A stretch of DNA of 64,000 nucleotides from Amaurobius ferox (taxonomy: Eukaryota > Arthropoda > Arachnida > Araneae > Amaurobiidae): positions 74,251,104 through 74,315,103 of the forward strand of contig OX578137.1 of assembly GCA_951213105.1 (NCBI GenBank), written 5' to 3'. Under the pieces are notes generated by a model. That model was not told the origin of the DNA and did not search any database. It was given only the letters and a program-made list of their open reading frames with translations. Positions 48,400 to 59,974 of the stretch are shown here, piece by piece (position 1 is the first letter of the stretch; the number at the start of each line of letters is the position of its first letter). Position numbers and translations under genes: made by a program.

Positions 48400-49255
48400 T
48401 CTTGGAATATTCCCGCTTAAAATTTTGGCTATGTTTCGGGTTTCTAGGACCATGGATTGTCGTCGAGATATTGATTAAAAAAATGGACCTTCCATAGAAA
48501 TAGCATTAAACATACGATCGTTGAAGAAAATTTTATTATGGTGCTCGGCGCCGTAATTAAATCAACAGTCTTTATATGGCAGACGATTTTTATTTTATTC
48601 CTTTGATTTAAGTATTAAAGAAATGGTTATACAGGTAAGTTCTATAAATTAATGGTATTCTATTTTTGTCGAAATTATATCATTTATGTCCTTCAGGTTT
48701 AAAGATTTTGAGAATTATTCAAATTTTCAGTTATTTCTTACGTCATCTCTTCATTTTCTAAAATTTTTTAATCTCATATATTGTATTTAGCTATTTGTTG
48801 AAACAGAATCAAATTGGTACGGATATATACCTTCTAATAGCCCTTTAGTGCTTTTATTTTGACATTTATTGATGAAATTATATATATTTTTTAATTGGTA
48901 TATACCAGGATATTTTATTCTTCAGATATGACTGCGAAGATAATTTTGTATAGAAAAATGCTTTTACGTCTTTTTAGGAGAATTAAATTAAAGATTATTT
49001 TAATAGAATATTTAGAATAATGATGCCACTTAGAATGCTACAGGACTTTGCACATAATTGTGAATTGTTTCTTTATATTATATCTTCCATGCAAAGAACA
49101 AGTATACTGCTAGTCTCAAATAAAGCTGTAGAATATTTTATCTCTAAAATGTATTATATCATTAATAATATTATCATTAATTAATATCATTTATTAATGG
49201 ATTATATCACTATAAATGGAACTTTATATTCACTTACTTTTGAGAAGAGTGGCCA
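48400..49255. other. unannotated AT-rich stretch
   Basis: The end of this interval has ATTAAT-type low-complexity sequence (49140-49200). Phrases near 48425-48475 ('TTTCGGGTTTCTAGGACCAT', 'TCGAGATATTGATTAAAAAA') resemble the inverted 3' part of family A, suggesting a small fragment. Nothing else was seen. Confidence 0.35.
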
Positions 49256-49750
49256 TTGTCAAGTACTGTAGGATCTGTTATTAAAGTTCCACAACTAATG
49301 TACTTAAAACCAGATAAAGTTAAAAATAAAACTTGGTTAAGTGCAGTAGTTGATAAAATTTATCAACAATTTATCAACAATTCAAGCAGACCAACAGCTT
49401 ACTTCAAGATAAAGAGACATAGCAGCTACCTCAGTCAAAACAAGAAATATTTCTATCCCCAGAAAGTTACACAAGAGACCCAAACAGTTACAGAGTTAGA
49501 GACAATAACAGCTTGCAATTTCGTCCCAGCAAGTGTAGATCATCGACTGGCCAGTTTGAATATCCTGAGTTCGATTTCCTGTTGGAGGAACAGGGTTCTT
49601 TACAATGGCGCCGGTACAAATCAGCCATGTAGGTTAGTGCAAAGATCTTTGAGATCTGAAAGTCACTCTAGTATGATTAGCCCAGATTTAGCGGATTGTG
49701 GTATGGGGCGCAGATTTCATGCTGCATATGGAGGGCAGATTTCAAATTAA
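49256..49750 (+). other. 164-codon open frame over SINE-like sequence, not recognised
   Basis: This is the longest open frame in the window: MSSTVGSVIKVPQLMYLKPD at the start, then PTAYFKIKRHSSYLSQNKKY, TQETQTVTELETI and LADCGMGRRFHAAYGGQISN at the end. It is longer than expected by chance at the window's average composition, but the local sequence is less AT-rich. Its middle reads through a degenerate tRNA-like SINE head (49523-49592), which argues against a conserved gene. No domain, signal peptide or membrane segment is evident. It could be transposon-derived. Confidence 0.25.
49508..49595 (+). mobile_element. degenerate tRNA-like SINE head
   Basis: It shares 'GCTTGCAATTTCGTCCCAG', 'TCGACTGGCCAGTT' and 'GAGTTCGATTTCCTG' with 49908-49995. 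The D-arm and T-arm regions are damaged (AAGTGTAGATCA instead of TAGCTCAATGG), so it is a decayed second copy. Confidence 0.5.
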
Positions 49751-49907
49751 GAGGCTAATGACCACTCTGGAAACCAAGCTGGAGGATAAAAATAGCATCA
49801 TCAGGCTAACCTGAGATAAAAATAGCAGGAGGTGGTCAGTCAGATTGTCAGCTGCACGTCAATTTGACATTAGAGTATGGAGAATGCAGAATCAACTTCG
49901 ACAATAA

Positions 49908-49995
49908 GAGCTTGCAATTTCGTCCCAGTAGCTCAATGGTAGGGCGTCGACTGGCCAGTTCAGAGATCCAGGGTTCGATTCCTGGTTGGTCAGAA
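49908..49995 (+). mobile_element. tRNA-like SINE head with intact A and B boxes
   Basis: The sequence from 49922 resembles a tRNA: box A TAGCTCAATGGTAGGGC, then a perfect T arm, CCAGG-GTTCGAT-TCCTGG, at about 49968-49984 (the last arm base shared with the loop edge). The acceptor stem pairs poorly and the anticodon arm is centred on the palindrome ACTGGCCAGT. It is therefore a tRNA-derived SINE head or pseudo-tRNA, not a confident gene. Its upstream flank (GCTTGCAATTTC) is shared with the copy 400 bp upstream. Confidence 0.5.
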
Positions 49996-50639
49996 ATGCT
50001 CTTTACTCAATATGAAGTACAATTAAAAAAAATAAAATTGAAAGAAATACCAAGGAATTACCTTTATTAACAAAACAAAGTAAGTTATCACCCTACCGTA
50101 AATTAACAAATATTCTCCAACCAGTTGCAACTCATGGAATTGCACAATGATTTTTCACTTCCATAAGTTAATAAGGTAAGAAATCGGCTCCAAACTGCTT
50201 GATTGAAGTAGCAGCTAAGCGAATTATCGTCTATTGGAGTATGTGCATAACGGATATGTTCTAATTTGGCTCAGACGACAAAATTTGTGGCTTATCTCTT
50301 AGTTCCACAAAATGTCAAGAGAAAAAGATTTCCACAAAATTAAAAAAAAACTCCGAGTTGAGCACGGGATACAATTGGTTGATTTTATATGGATTAAAAT
50401 ATGTTTTCATTTTTAGCTTACCTTTAACAATGACGAAAAAACTATTGGGTTTATTACAAAATTGTATTCTGACTTGTTCAGAAAAGATATTTCACTGATA
50501 ACAAGTAAATTATAAACATCCGCTGATATCTGAAACACCACAAATTCAAAAGTTAAAAACTAATGCTGTTCCAACATCCTGCCAGAATTATTCCGGATAC
50601 TCACAATTTGATGGCTTTGTTTACTAGTCTTTTGTTCAA

Positions 50640-50950
50640 ATGTCTGATTTTATGTAGCACATTTTGAACCACTTCTGCTTTTTCCTAAAGATTGACAATG
50701 ATTAGATGAAACGCTTTGTGAATACCAATTTGATAAACCCCATTCGTAGTATCCATACGTGACAAAAATGACCCAAACACGTTACTCGAATGAAACAAAT
50801 GTAAACAGAACGTTTTACCAAATGAGAAAGAAAGCTAGGGTCGTTAGTTATTATTAATTGCCCTTTTGTTAATCTGAAAGTTATGACATTTCAGTATAAA
50901 TCGAACTAAGCATGAGACATTTCATGCTCTACAAAAGTCCATAAACATTT
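50640..50950. repeat. interspersed repeat family K, copy 1
   Basis: It aligns with 54940-55170: 'GACAA.AATGAC.AAA.AC', 'AACAAATG.AA.C.G.AC.TTTTACCAAATGAGA' (landmarks only) and 'TTATTAATT....ACAT.TCAGT'. The class is unknown and it is non-coding. Confidence 0.45.
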
Positions 50951-50999
50951 CTTTAAGTTTCTATTGATAAATTATTTTGTCAATCTATGCGACTGTTAT

Positions 51000-52530
51000 A
51001 ATCTTTATAAATTAAATTAAAAATGTGTCTATTTATATGTATGTGTATGTGTGTATGTGTGTGTGCTTGTCTTATCATCACAGGAGAACGGCTGCACCGA
51101 ATTTGTGGATAGCCGTGAAATAGTATCACTTAAAATTTAGTCTATGTTTAAAGATCAAGGGTTATCGAGACATTAATAACAAGAAAGATCAATCATGCTT
51201 AAAGCATTGATTAAGAAACACTTTCCAACTTCAATGCAATTTTATTTAAACATGTCTAAAATGCAATACATTCCTCGGTAATATTTTAAAACTTCTCACA
51301 GTACTACATTGATTTATTATAGTTGAAAACTTAAACATTCATCCAAAAAAATGAACTTCATTCAAATGACGGCATTGAAATATAAATTGCCAGGTTTAAA
51401 CATCTCTAAAATGTGATATATTACTCGGTAACAATTTTAGAATTATCATAATACCACGATAATTTATTATATTTAAAAACTTCATCGAAAAAAACAGAAA
51501 TTCATTCAAATGGCGTCATAGAAAAAATAACACGCCTGGCTCTCTCTAAAAAAGCAGCATTTCATTCATAAATAATTTCCCATTCATGTCATTCATCACA
51601 ATACTATAATAATTTATTTTATTTAAAAATTAAGACCATGGAGCTATAAGTAATTTAACTCTATGTTTAAAACTTCATCGCAAAAATTCGTCCTTCTCTC
51701 TGTAAAATCAATGAATATTTCTTTCATATCAGCTATGCAGACTTCAAGAGCTAAATTCTTTTGCATTAAAAAAATACAGCAATTCCTATACAACTCATCC
51801 TACATATTTTGCTGTTTACATTTCACATAAGTGAAAAATAGGCTTCGTTAGAGAAATAATCAAAGTTGGATGCTCATTTAAACTCAAATATATTGTCATT
51901 GCGTTGTTTCAGTATGTAGATGCACAGAATTTAAGCGAAAATAAAGAGGTTTTACGACGAATATAACACTCAATATGAATTAAAAAGAACTTTAAAAATG
52001 ACGATTTTGAGGCAAGATGGATGCCGTATTATATTTTGAAGTTTGTCACGTGATCGTTTCATATCATGGTCACGTGATCGCTTCATGTAAGAGGTGTAAT
52101 TATTATTTTAATTTTTATTTAAAAAACTACTGAATATATTTCGCTGAATTTTTTTTTATATATTTTATGGAATAATTTGAATATTACCTAAAATTTTCGA
52201 AGCAATTTGTGAATTTTAAATCCGCTTAAAAAATGTTTGAAAAATTTGGTCCCATTGGGTTCAATGTATTTCATTTTTTCAACCCGGGTTCAATCCAAAA
52301 CTAATTGGGTGATATTATTTATTTATATTCCCACAGGTCCTACAGACCGTCTGAACAACATACTAAAATTTCATTTTGATTAAGTCATTTTTACGGCAGT
52401 TATCGTGCTAACGGACAGACAGACAGACAGACAGACAGAATGAACAAAGTCATAAACACTTTTCAACTTTGTTGTACAGTGTTAAAAACGAACCTTTCAT
52501 AGAGGTCCTCTCATTACGCAAACAATAATT
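51000..52530 (-). mobile_element. family A 3' fragment, split by a family C insertion
   Basis: On the minus strand, 51000-51180 carries 'AACGGCTGCACCGAATTTGT' (plus-strand wording) and 'ACTTAAAATTTAGTCTATGTTT', matching the inverted 3' region of family A. The next part of family A ('AAAAACGAA.CTTTC') resumes at 52484 directly after the family C element. The insertion point is therefore AATAAC|AAAAACG. Confidence 0.6.
51181..52483 (-). mobile_element. family C element, copy 3 (~1.3 kb, inverted)
   Basis: Reverse complement of the copies at 28423 and 45433: the plus strand runs AAGAAAGATCAATCATGCTT ... (GACA)n at 52412-52438 ... TTTCAACTTTGTTGTACAGTGTT. It lies inside a family A fragment, which gives a second independent view of the insertion site, next to AAAAA on this strand, again with no evident target-site duplication. 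It is non-coding. Confidence 0.8.
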
Positions 52531-52813
52531 TTTCAGCAAATTTATTTGAAGAAAATTATATCATGCTGTTTAGTAACGGGATTCAGTCCAATGTGTTCAT
52601 ATAACAGGAAATTTGTATAAAATCATTTAAGATTTAAATAATTGTTTAAAATAAATGAATGTAATTGTTTACAAAGAGAATATAAATCAATGTAACTGCT
52701 CAAATTTTTTTTTGAAAAATCGGTATCATGGGTCTAAATGATTAAACTTTAAAAAACTTAAATAAATCTTTCGATTGATACCACACTTAGCAATGTACCC
52801 CCGGAGGGATAAT

Positions 52814-52827
52814 CCCCCCCCCCCCCC
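52814..52827. repeat. poly(C)14 homopolymer
   Basis: Fourteen consecutive C residues in otherwise AT-rich DNA, flanked by CCCCCGGAGGGATAAT-type sequence. It is prone to slippage. Confidence 0.95.
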
Positions 52828-52849
52828 GAGGAGGACTAATGGCGTCACG

Positions 52850-53740
52850 AATAAAACAATTGCATACTGGCTATTTATCTAAACAATGATTGAAACTATC
52901 AAGTCTCGTGACGATTGAACCATAAATAAACACTTTTAAGCAAGATTATTTCAAATTTCGTCCTATGCTGCCATTTATAAAAATGTAACATTTCGAATAA
53001 ATTTCGAAGTTTTCGCTGGAATTAAAAAAAAATTATATCTAATTCTAGATTTGTTGATAATAAAACTGGATAAAGTTTCGTGAAAATCCATTAATATTTG
53101 TAGCCGCTAGCGTGTACATAAGCAGGCAAACAGGGATCACTCAAAAAATAGTCAAAATGTGTTTAGGAGGTCTTAAAACATATATTATCAAAATCTCGAA
53201 TTCGAAAATTTTCGTTAAAACAGTACTTTCTCTATACTATATTACATAGCATAAGAAAGTAAAAATGGTCTTAAATTACGACATATTTTCCTTTAGAAAT
53301 AAGGCGGTATTTTAAACCCTCTTCTAGTTGGTATCACATCATATGTTTAATTTGTGCGGCAATTGTGTAAAGCATTAGACTATATTTGAACTGAAAACAA
53401 AATTTGTTATTTTCAGCGTAAATTCATTCTAATTCCAATTAGTTGTATCCTCAAAATCTTGGACCAAACGCAGATCTCTTGAACTGTATATTCAAAAGTG
53501 TTGATAAACACATCCTTTCACCGATTCAAGGGTTCCCTTGAATTACCTTACCATTGGTTCTTGTTCCGTTTTCTGAAAGAACAATCAAAAGTTTTGTGCT
53601 GTATTAATCGTATTATTTCATATAAAAAGCAAATTTCTTCCTTTTAATTTGGTTCAGTTATGTAAGATATTATGTTCAGTTAATTTTGTTAAACCAAAAT
53701 TTCGATACAGCTTCGACTTCGTCCATTTACTATAATCCAG
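52850..53740. other. unannotated AT-rich stretch
   Basis: The phrase 'CACTCAAAAAATAGTCAAAA...' and the ending 'ACTTTCTCTATACTATATTACATAGCATAAGAAAGTA' (53225-53261) contain ACTTTCT...AGAAAGT. This resembles the 3' hairpin of family B in form, so a distant relative may end here. No gene is seen. Confidence 0.3.
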
Positions 53741-53755
53741 CATGTGGTAAAAAAA

Positions 53756-54707
53756 TCTGATGTGGGCAACACATGACTTTCCTTATATAATGTAATGAAT
53801 TTACTACTTTTACAGTAAAAAAATAGGTTTTTCTTATAGTAGATACTAATATTCATTCCAAGGTATTGAATTTTCGACAATTAGTCGTCATTTTCATTGA
53901 TTTAGCATCATTTTTATCCATTTGGCGAGATTTTCATTAATTTGGCAACATTTCAAAAAGTCGCCAAGTTGGCGACATTTCGCCAAATTCGTCGCCAAAA
54001 TCTCGCCAAGCGTTATGCACTAAGAAAAAAGTTTTTCTTACAGCAGATAAATGACTATTGGCGTTCAAATACAAAAGTATTATTCAAAGTATATTTTTTC
54101 ATGAATGGAACGAGCTAGATCCACGAGAATGATGTCACTCAATTTATCGCATGGTATTACATATGAAAAGTGAACATGTTTCTCAATAGGAATTTTTTTT
54201 TTATGTGACTTTTTCATAATTTTTTTGAAAAATGCACAATATCTCGAGAACGGTTCATGTTAGCGTTCTAAAATTTATGCCAATCGTTTTCTAATGAAAA
54301 ATTACATAAGAAATGTCTATTTGCGTAACTTTATTAGCGGTTTTGATTTTTTGACGATTTTTTCAAAATTTCATTCGAAAATTTAGGGGGGTTCTGAACA
54401 TTCGATTACGTATAAAAACAATAGGCTTCCAGTGTTTACGGATTGTGATTTTGTACCAAATTTGGTTCGAATCGGTTCGTTCGTTCGTCAGTTATCGTCT
54501 CCACGGACTCACTGACACACACACATACTTTCACATACACACACACACACACACACACACATACACACACACAGACATCACTTCAAAAATGTTTGATTCG
54601 TGATCAGGGATGCTTGAAACGTGCTCTTCCGTCGAAAACTCGAATTCGAATTTTCGACCCCGTCACAATACTTTCCTTATACATTATGTATATAAGGAAA
54701 GTAATAA
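53756..54707 (+). mobile_element. family B element, full-length copy 2 (~950 bp)
   Basis: It starts TCTGATGTGGGCAACACATG, then ACTTTCCTTATATA. It carries the GGCGA-rich module at 53896-53996 and a (CA)n tract at about 54520-54573, and ends with the ACTTTCCTTATA/TATAAGGAAAGT hairpin at 54671-54703. It aligns end to end with 41534-42482 at high similarity (visibly closer than the two family A copies are to each other), which suggests more recent activity. Confidence 0.8.
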
Positions 54708-54939
54708 ATTAAAAACCCTTTTTGTAAGAGATTAACATCAAATAGCTTTCCCAACAAGTGAACAATTAGCATTCTATCGATTCCACAGATATTAGGTTTG
54801 AATCACACATAAAAGAAATGCCCCAGAATATGCATGGATATATATATAGGGTTTGGTATCCACTTAACTGTACTTTCCGATTAAATTATATCGTGTTCAT
54901 GAAGCGGCCATAGAGTACCCAAATAGCCCAATTAGACAA

Positions 54940-55170
54940 TGCGTAAATGAAACAGTGTTTGAATGTTAATTTTCTGAACTGTATTAACTTCATTGTAAGT
55001 GACAAGAATGACAAAATACATTTATTCTAACCAAACAAATGCAAGCTGTACATTTTACCAAATGAGAGAACCATTAATCATGAGTCATTACAATAAGATA
55101 ACGATTAAATAACCATTATTAATTTGACATATCAGTGCATATTGAAATAAGTACAGAAATCATTAAAGGA
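54940..55170. repeat. interspersed repeat family K, copy 2
   Basis: Partner of 50640-50950, sharing 'GTGACAAGAATGACAAAA', 'CCAAACAAATGCAAGC' and 'TTTTACCAAATGAGAGAA'. Confidence 0.45.
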
Positions 55171-55599
55171 CAATTCTCCATCTCACTCTATGAAAAATAA
55201 ATAACTTCAGCCAAGGCTAGAAAACTCAAATACTTTCGAATATAAAATACAACAATAAACGAAATCAATAATATGTATTTTATATTTTTATAAGTTCCTA
55301 TTTATCATGTTTTCTGAAGAATTTTATATTTCCTACCATTTGCAAAATATAAAAAATACAAAATAAAATACAGCAAAACCAATGTTGCATCCTTTACTTT
55401 TAATTAAATAAGTAATGTGTTGAAATTAAATTTCCTTTTTTAAATGTAAAAATGCCAAAAAATGTATTTAATTTTAATTTTATTATTTTTCTACTCACCA
55501 TGTTTTCAAAAGTATTTAGTATTTCTCTAAGTTTGCAAAATGTACTTTTAAATAAAAAAAAAAACAGAAGAAAATAGAAATTTAAAAAATATAACATAT

Positions 55600-55682
55600 T
55601 AAGCATATAAGATATAACATATAAAGCATATAGGATGTAGCATATAAAACGTATAAGATGTAGTATACAAAGCATATAATAT
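55600..55682. repeat. 23 bp minisatellite, 3.5-4 copies
   Basis: Units of the type AAAGCATATAGGATGTAGCA plus TAT repeat with minor changes. The 115-codon minus-strand frame across it (Tyr-, Leu- and Ile-rich) is low-complexity translation, not a membrane protein gene. Confidence 0.8.
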
Positions 55683-55859
55683 ATTTTTATGTCTATCTGC
55701 AACGATAACCAGATATTTGTACGCATGCATGGCGAATTGCAACGCACTTAATTAGAGCACTAAATGAGCTAATTCAGGGCGTATCAAAGGTGAATCGGTA
55801 TTTTTTAAATAGCAGGCTTTTATTTAGTTTCGGGAAATATCGGGTACATTTTCTAGTAC

Positions 55860-56170
55860 AATATCAAATCAGTCAATCGAATTGATCAATAAGAGAGTAT
55901 GAAATTTTATATCAAAAATTCCTAACCATATTGAATGTAAGGAAAATATTCAGAACATACGAGGTGCATCATTTCATCATTCACATTTAATCATTTTTTC
56001 AAATGGGGAATAGTCAGTCCGAGAAACAGGATAATCATTTACGTGGTCTCTCATCTCAACGTTTCTAAGAAGCAAATAATGATTAGGATTGGGGATCTAC
56101 TTGAAATGATTTCTGAAAAAGTTAAATTTGGTAAGAAAGAAACTTTAAATGCATTATCTTTATTAAATTA
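55860..56170. repeat. interspersed repeat family J, copy 1
   Basis: It aligns with 63130-63450 ('TATTGAATGT.AGGAAAAT', 'GCATC.TTT..TC', 'ACAGGATAAT', 'ATTGGGGAT.T.CTT.A..ATGATTTC'), and its last part aligns with 59540-59660. It may be a part of the same LINE as the RNase H relic, but no protein domain is visible. Confidence 0.4.
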
Positions 56171-56481
56171 GCTTTCCTACCCGGAAATGAATGTAGCAAT
56201 TGGCCCCGAACCTATGTAAATCAGATCTAAACTCGCATAAAGTTCCAAACGGAATGGCTAGATTTTTTGTTAAAGACTAATTAACTGGCATGTAAACATT
56301 ATTAGAGTATTACAAAGTTACAAAACCCAGCTATAAACACGTTTTCAAATCAGATATCGCTTTCTAAGAGAATTCACAGTCTAAACTCCATCTTGTATTT
56401 TGTATTGCATGATATAATGGACTTTGTTGATCCTCATCATCCCACAGACTCGCAAAATTGTGTCGTATTGCATATTTATCG

Positions 56482-56760
56482 CTAAAATGCCATTATGATG
56501 ACTATATACACACAAAAATAGTTCACAGATCCTGATATATGCAATTGGATCGAGGTTACTGCCTTGGCAGTAATCTTATGAATAAGTTCTCTAACTATAA
56601 AGTTGACCATTAGAATCTCAGGCAGTCTGAGAACACATTTGAAATTTGCTCTTGGCTGCGTGGTATGATTCACTTCGTCTGTCACCACATAGGATCGCAA
56701 AAATGTGGCGCATAGCAAGATTCTTGCACCAGTTGAAATTCTTGGCTGTACTGAAGAGAT
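56482..56760 (-). other. unassigned ~90-codon open frame
   Basis: The minus strand reads ARILLCATFLRSYVVTDEV, then PRANFKCVLRLPEILMVNFI and AKAVTSIQLHISGSVNYF. Composition is moderately protein-like and may represent an old transposon fragment. No domain is recognised, and one or a few such frames are expected by chance. Confidence 0.18.
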
Positions 56761-57906
56761 CGATTCCTTAAATAATATACTGTTTTAATGGTGTTTATCA
56801 TATTTTCGATGATTTAAGAGGTTCATTGCTACTACTATTTATTCAATTTTAATATAATGCATATTATTTAATTTGTTTAAACTATTTTAAAACGTACTGA
56901 ATTGTATTTGTCTTCCATAAGGATTATTTTGGGAATTAATTTAATCCACTAGAGCCACCAGTTTCGTGAACATCCTCCCGTTTACAGCAGAAGTTGTAAA
57001 ACTCTGCTGTAAATTATTATTTTAGTTGTAATTACGTGTTATATTTTGGTATTTTGTTTTATATCAAATTTTATTAAATTAGTTTTATTGCATATAAATT
57101 AATAGATTAGTTAGGAAGATATACTAGTCCTAAAAATAACTCTTTGATAAACTTAACGACTTGGCATTTAAGCGTATCGACAAATGAAAATTTTAATAAA
57201 TGAAGTTGCCGACTTGGTATCTCAATTAGGATCCGAGTTCTCGTAATTGCCGTTTAGAAAATTCTGAAAAGCCCCACCCTCAAAAGGTTTGATAAATTGG
57301 CGTAGCTGAAAATTTTCCGAACTATTTCGGTAAGTTATATGAACTGTAGGAACAGACATAATTAACAAAACATTGGTGGAATTTGTGATATATTTGAAGA
57401 TCAAATATTAGAATGTTGAAGTTTCTTTGTCATTGAATTAGCATTGCAATTCAAAAATGTTTAAGTGAAGATTATTTGTAATTGATTGAAACAGTAATTG
57501 AAGCTATTGAGTTCCAGTTTAAAATACTTTGACCAACTTTGTAGAATATTAATTTTTATTCTAAATTTAAAAGCTCAAAAATAAACTTTGCGGAAAGAAT
57601 GTGCAAAGAGTATATAAATACTTCACATATTTAACAAAAATTAAAGTGTACACACTGCTTTGCACTATATGAAGGGATTCTTCATAAAATCCTTGTTCTA
57701 GCTTACATTCCATGATACTAAGATGAGAAATCGTTCTTAATACGGTGTATGACAAACCGATCAATAATCAAATATGAAATATAGAAATATTATATCACAG
57801 ATTAATAATCATATGAAATGTCAGTCAAATATAGTTAGATTGGCGTGCATCTCTTTTGATCCCCCTTATGCCTCTTTCTATTGGAGAGTTTTCACTACAG
57901 GAGATA

Positions 57907-59600
57907 GGTTGGTTGGTTGGGGTTTTATGGCACAAAATCAAAAAAGGATAGGCTACGTCAAACACAAGGTGATACAAGCAACTAACCTACTAGTAAAGAA
58001 ACAGTAACAGGTGTATAATATAAAAATGAAAAGTACACATAATAACATGACAATGAAAAAAATACAAAACCAGATGATATATTGTAAAAGCATGGTACAA
58101 ATGGGAGAAGTAAAATGTTATACAAGGTATGATCAAAAAGTGCGGAGACTGTGCTGATATCTCCAACCGTGATTGGAAGATAGGGGAACTATTTTACCAT
58201 GACGTAGAGACACATGTGACGCGAGATGTGAAAAGGAAGAAGCAGGTCCCCAGTGCAGGGTTTTTCCAGACAATGCGTGACAGTGAACTGTAGTCGTTCG
58301 CGTTTGTCGAAAATGGAAATGCCGTTTGAAGAACAAAGTGCGAATATCAAATTCTGCCAGCATTTGGAGAAATCGTCAACATAAACATTGCAAACTGTCG
58401 GCGATTTCCCCAAAACGTTGGCAGAATTTGATATTCGCACTTTGTTCTTCAAACGCCATTTCCATTTTCGACGAACGCTAACTTCACTGACACGCATTAT
58501 CTGGAAAAACACCTGCTTCTTCTTTTTCACATATCGCGTCACATGTGCCTCTACGCCACGGTAAAATAGGTCCTAGGTCCCATCACTATATAGGTCCCCT
58601 CACTATAACACAGGTCCACCTCCAATCAGGGTTGGAGATATCAGCACAGTTTCCGAACTTTTTGTTCCTATCTTGTATATAATACTATATCCAACAAAAA
58701 TGAAAAAAGGCAAAGATTATGATTTTCTCCTATAAGATCCGTTAAAGTAATATAAATCATAAAAGTGCTTAAAACGAACACTTATTGATGCTTGACACCA
58801 GTTATAAGAAGGCTCAAGTTCACCTACAAGCAAATGTCTGTGAGTACAACGTGTGTGATCAATTCATCAAGTTTCCTACACTGAAAACAAGTCCACTTTT
58901 GAACTGTGGGTTTTATTCCATGCAATTTATTTTGAAATTGCTGATTCCATGAATATTGCCAGTTATCATAAATTACGTTAATGATGATATTTTTTATATC
59001 TATCAAAGGAATGGGCTGGTTCAAAACATCAATTAAGAGATTTCGCTGCAGTATCAGCCAACTCGTTTCTCTTAATACCCACATGTCCCATAACCCAACA
59101 AAATTTAATATGATGTCCTCGTACTTTCAGGCGACGATATTAACAATATCTTAGGCAATATCGACGATCTTAGGGATATCTTAGGCAATGGAGTGATTCA
59201 TGGCCATATCGGATGACATTAATTGCAAAGAACTCGATAAATCCGTATATATGATGTACTTTTTTTACCTTTGATAGGAGATGAAAATTAGAGACTGGTG
59301 AATTGCTGTGATTTCAGCAGTAAAAATGTAACAGGTGGCATGAAGTTTAAAAGACTTAACTGCATACATAAGCAAGTCTGATATAACCTGCTGTTTTGGA
59401 GCCATCTGTATAAATAGGAGTGAACTCTATATGTTCTGCAAAATGTGGAGCATAAATGGAATTGGGTGTACTACTCTTAAAGAACTTATCAAAGGGATTA
59501 AGAAACGTGAAATTTGGGACTTGTCATGGACGATGATCATTCATAGGGGATCTGTTATATTTAAGCTGATTAATAATGATTAGGATGGAGGACTGATAAC
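57907..59600 (-). mobile_element. non-LTR retrotransposon (LINE) relic, 3' part
   Basis: On the minus strand a degraded ORF carries FTPIYTDGSKTAGY (about 59390-59427), then 'FTAEITAIHQSLIFIS', and FCWVMGHVGIKRNELADTAA (59109-59050). These are RNase H1-domain motifs (TDGS; HxGIxxNExAD) of the kind found at the end of ORF2 in Jockey/I-type LINEs. Further downstream lie NQPIPLIDIKNIII and IKPTVQKWT. Stops and frameshifts occur throughout. The minus-strand 3' end is GCCATAAAACCCC followed by AACC repeats (57907-57920), a LINE-like tail. A palindromic mariner derivative (58121-58677) is inserted within its 3' region. The 5' end is lost. Confidence 0.75.
58119..58679. mobile_element. palindromic (foldback) Tc1/mariner derivative, ~560 bp
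   Basis: The left arm (58121 to about 58365) and right arm (about 58400-58677) are inverted copies joined by a ~26 bp centre. Both arms begin TATACAAG and carry AAAAAGT.CGGA.ACTGTGCTGATATCTCCAACC; TA dinucleotides flank the element. Near the centre each arm encodes the same start of a transposase, for example MPFEEQSANIKFCQHLEKS on the plus strand and a matching EEQSANIKFCQRFGE on the minus strand. This is the N-terminal DNA-binding region of a mariner-type transposase. The element is two 5' ends head to head without catalytic domain. The 117-codon minus-strand frame across it is out of frame with the transposase. Confidence 0.85.
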
Positions 59601-59974
59601 GATTAGGATTAGAGATTTATTTGAAAACGACTTCAGATGAAACAAAATTTATCTCTTTCATTTATATTTTAATATTTAAGAAATATCCACAAATGGATCA
59701 TTACTCTTATATGCATCGTTATGTCTTAAGATAACTGTAGCTGAATTTTAAATCCCCCTATTAACTTAAAATTTAATTAAGATAATTGCAAAAAATGCCT
59801 CAAAATAATAATAATTTGTAACTTCGAATGATACTTTGGATAGTATTAATAGACTTCATAGTTTTGCCTCGTAGGATTTTAATTGTATTCTTGCGTATAT
59901 TATTATAGCATACCCTACTTATTTTGTCTATTCTTTACTTAGTTTTTTAACTTATCTATCAGTTTTAATATTTT

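Noticed and set aside
55400..55747. 115-codon hydrophobic frame resembling a multi-pass membrane protein
   Set aside because: Generated by a 23 bp minisatellite and adjacent A/T runs.
58189..58542. 117-codon minus-strand frame
   Set aside because: It crosses the centre of a palindromic mariner derivative and is out of frame with the transposase start.
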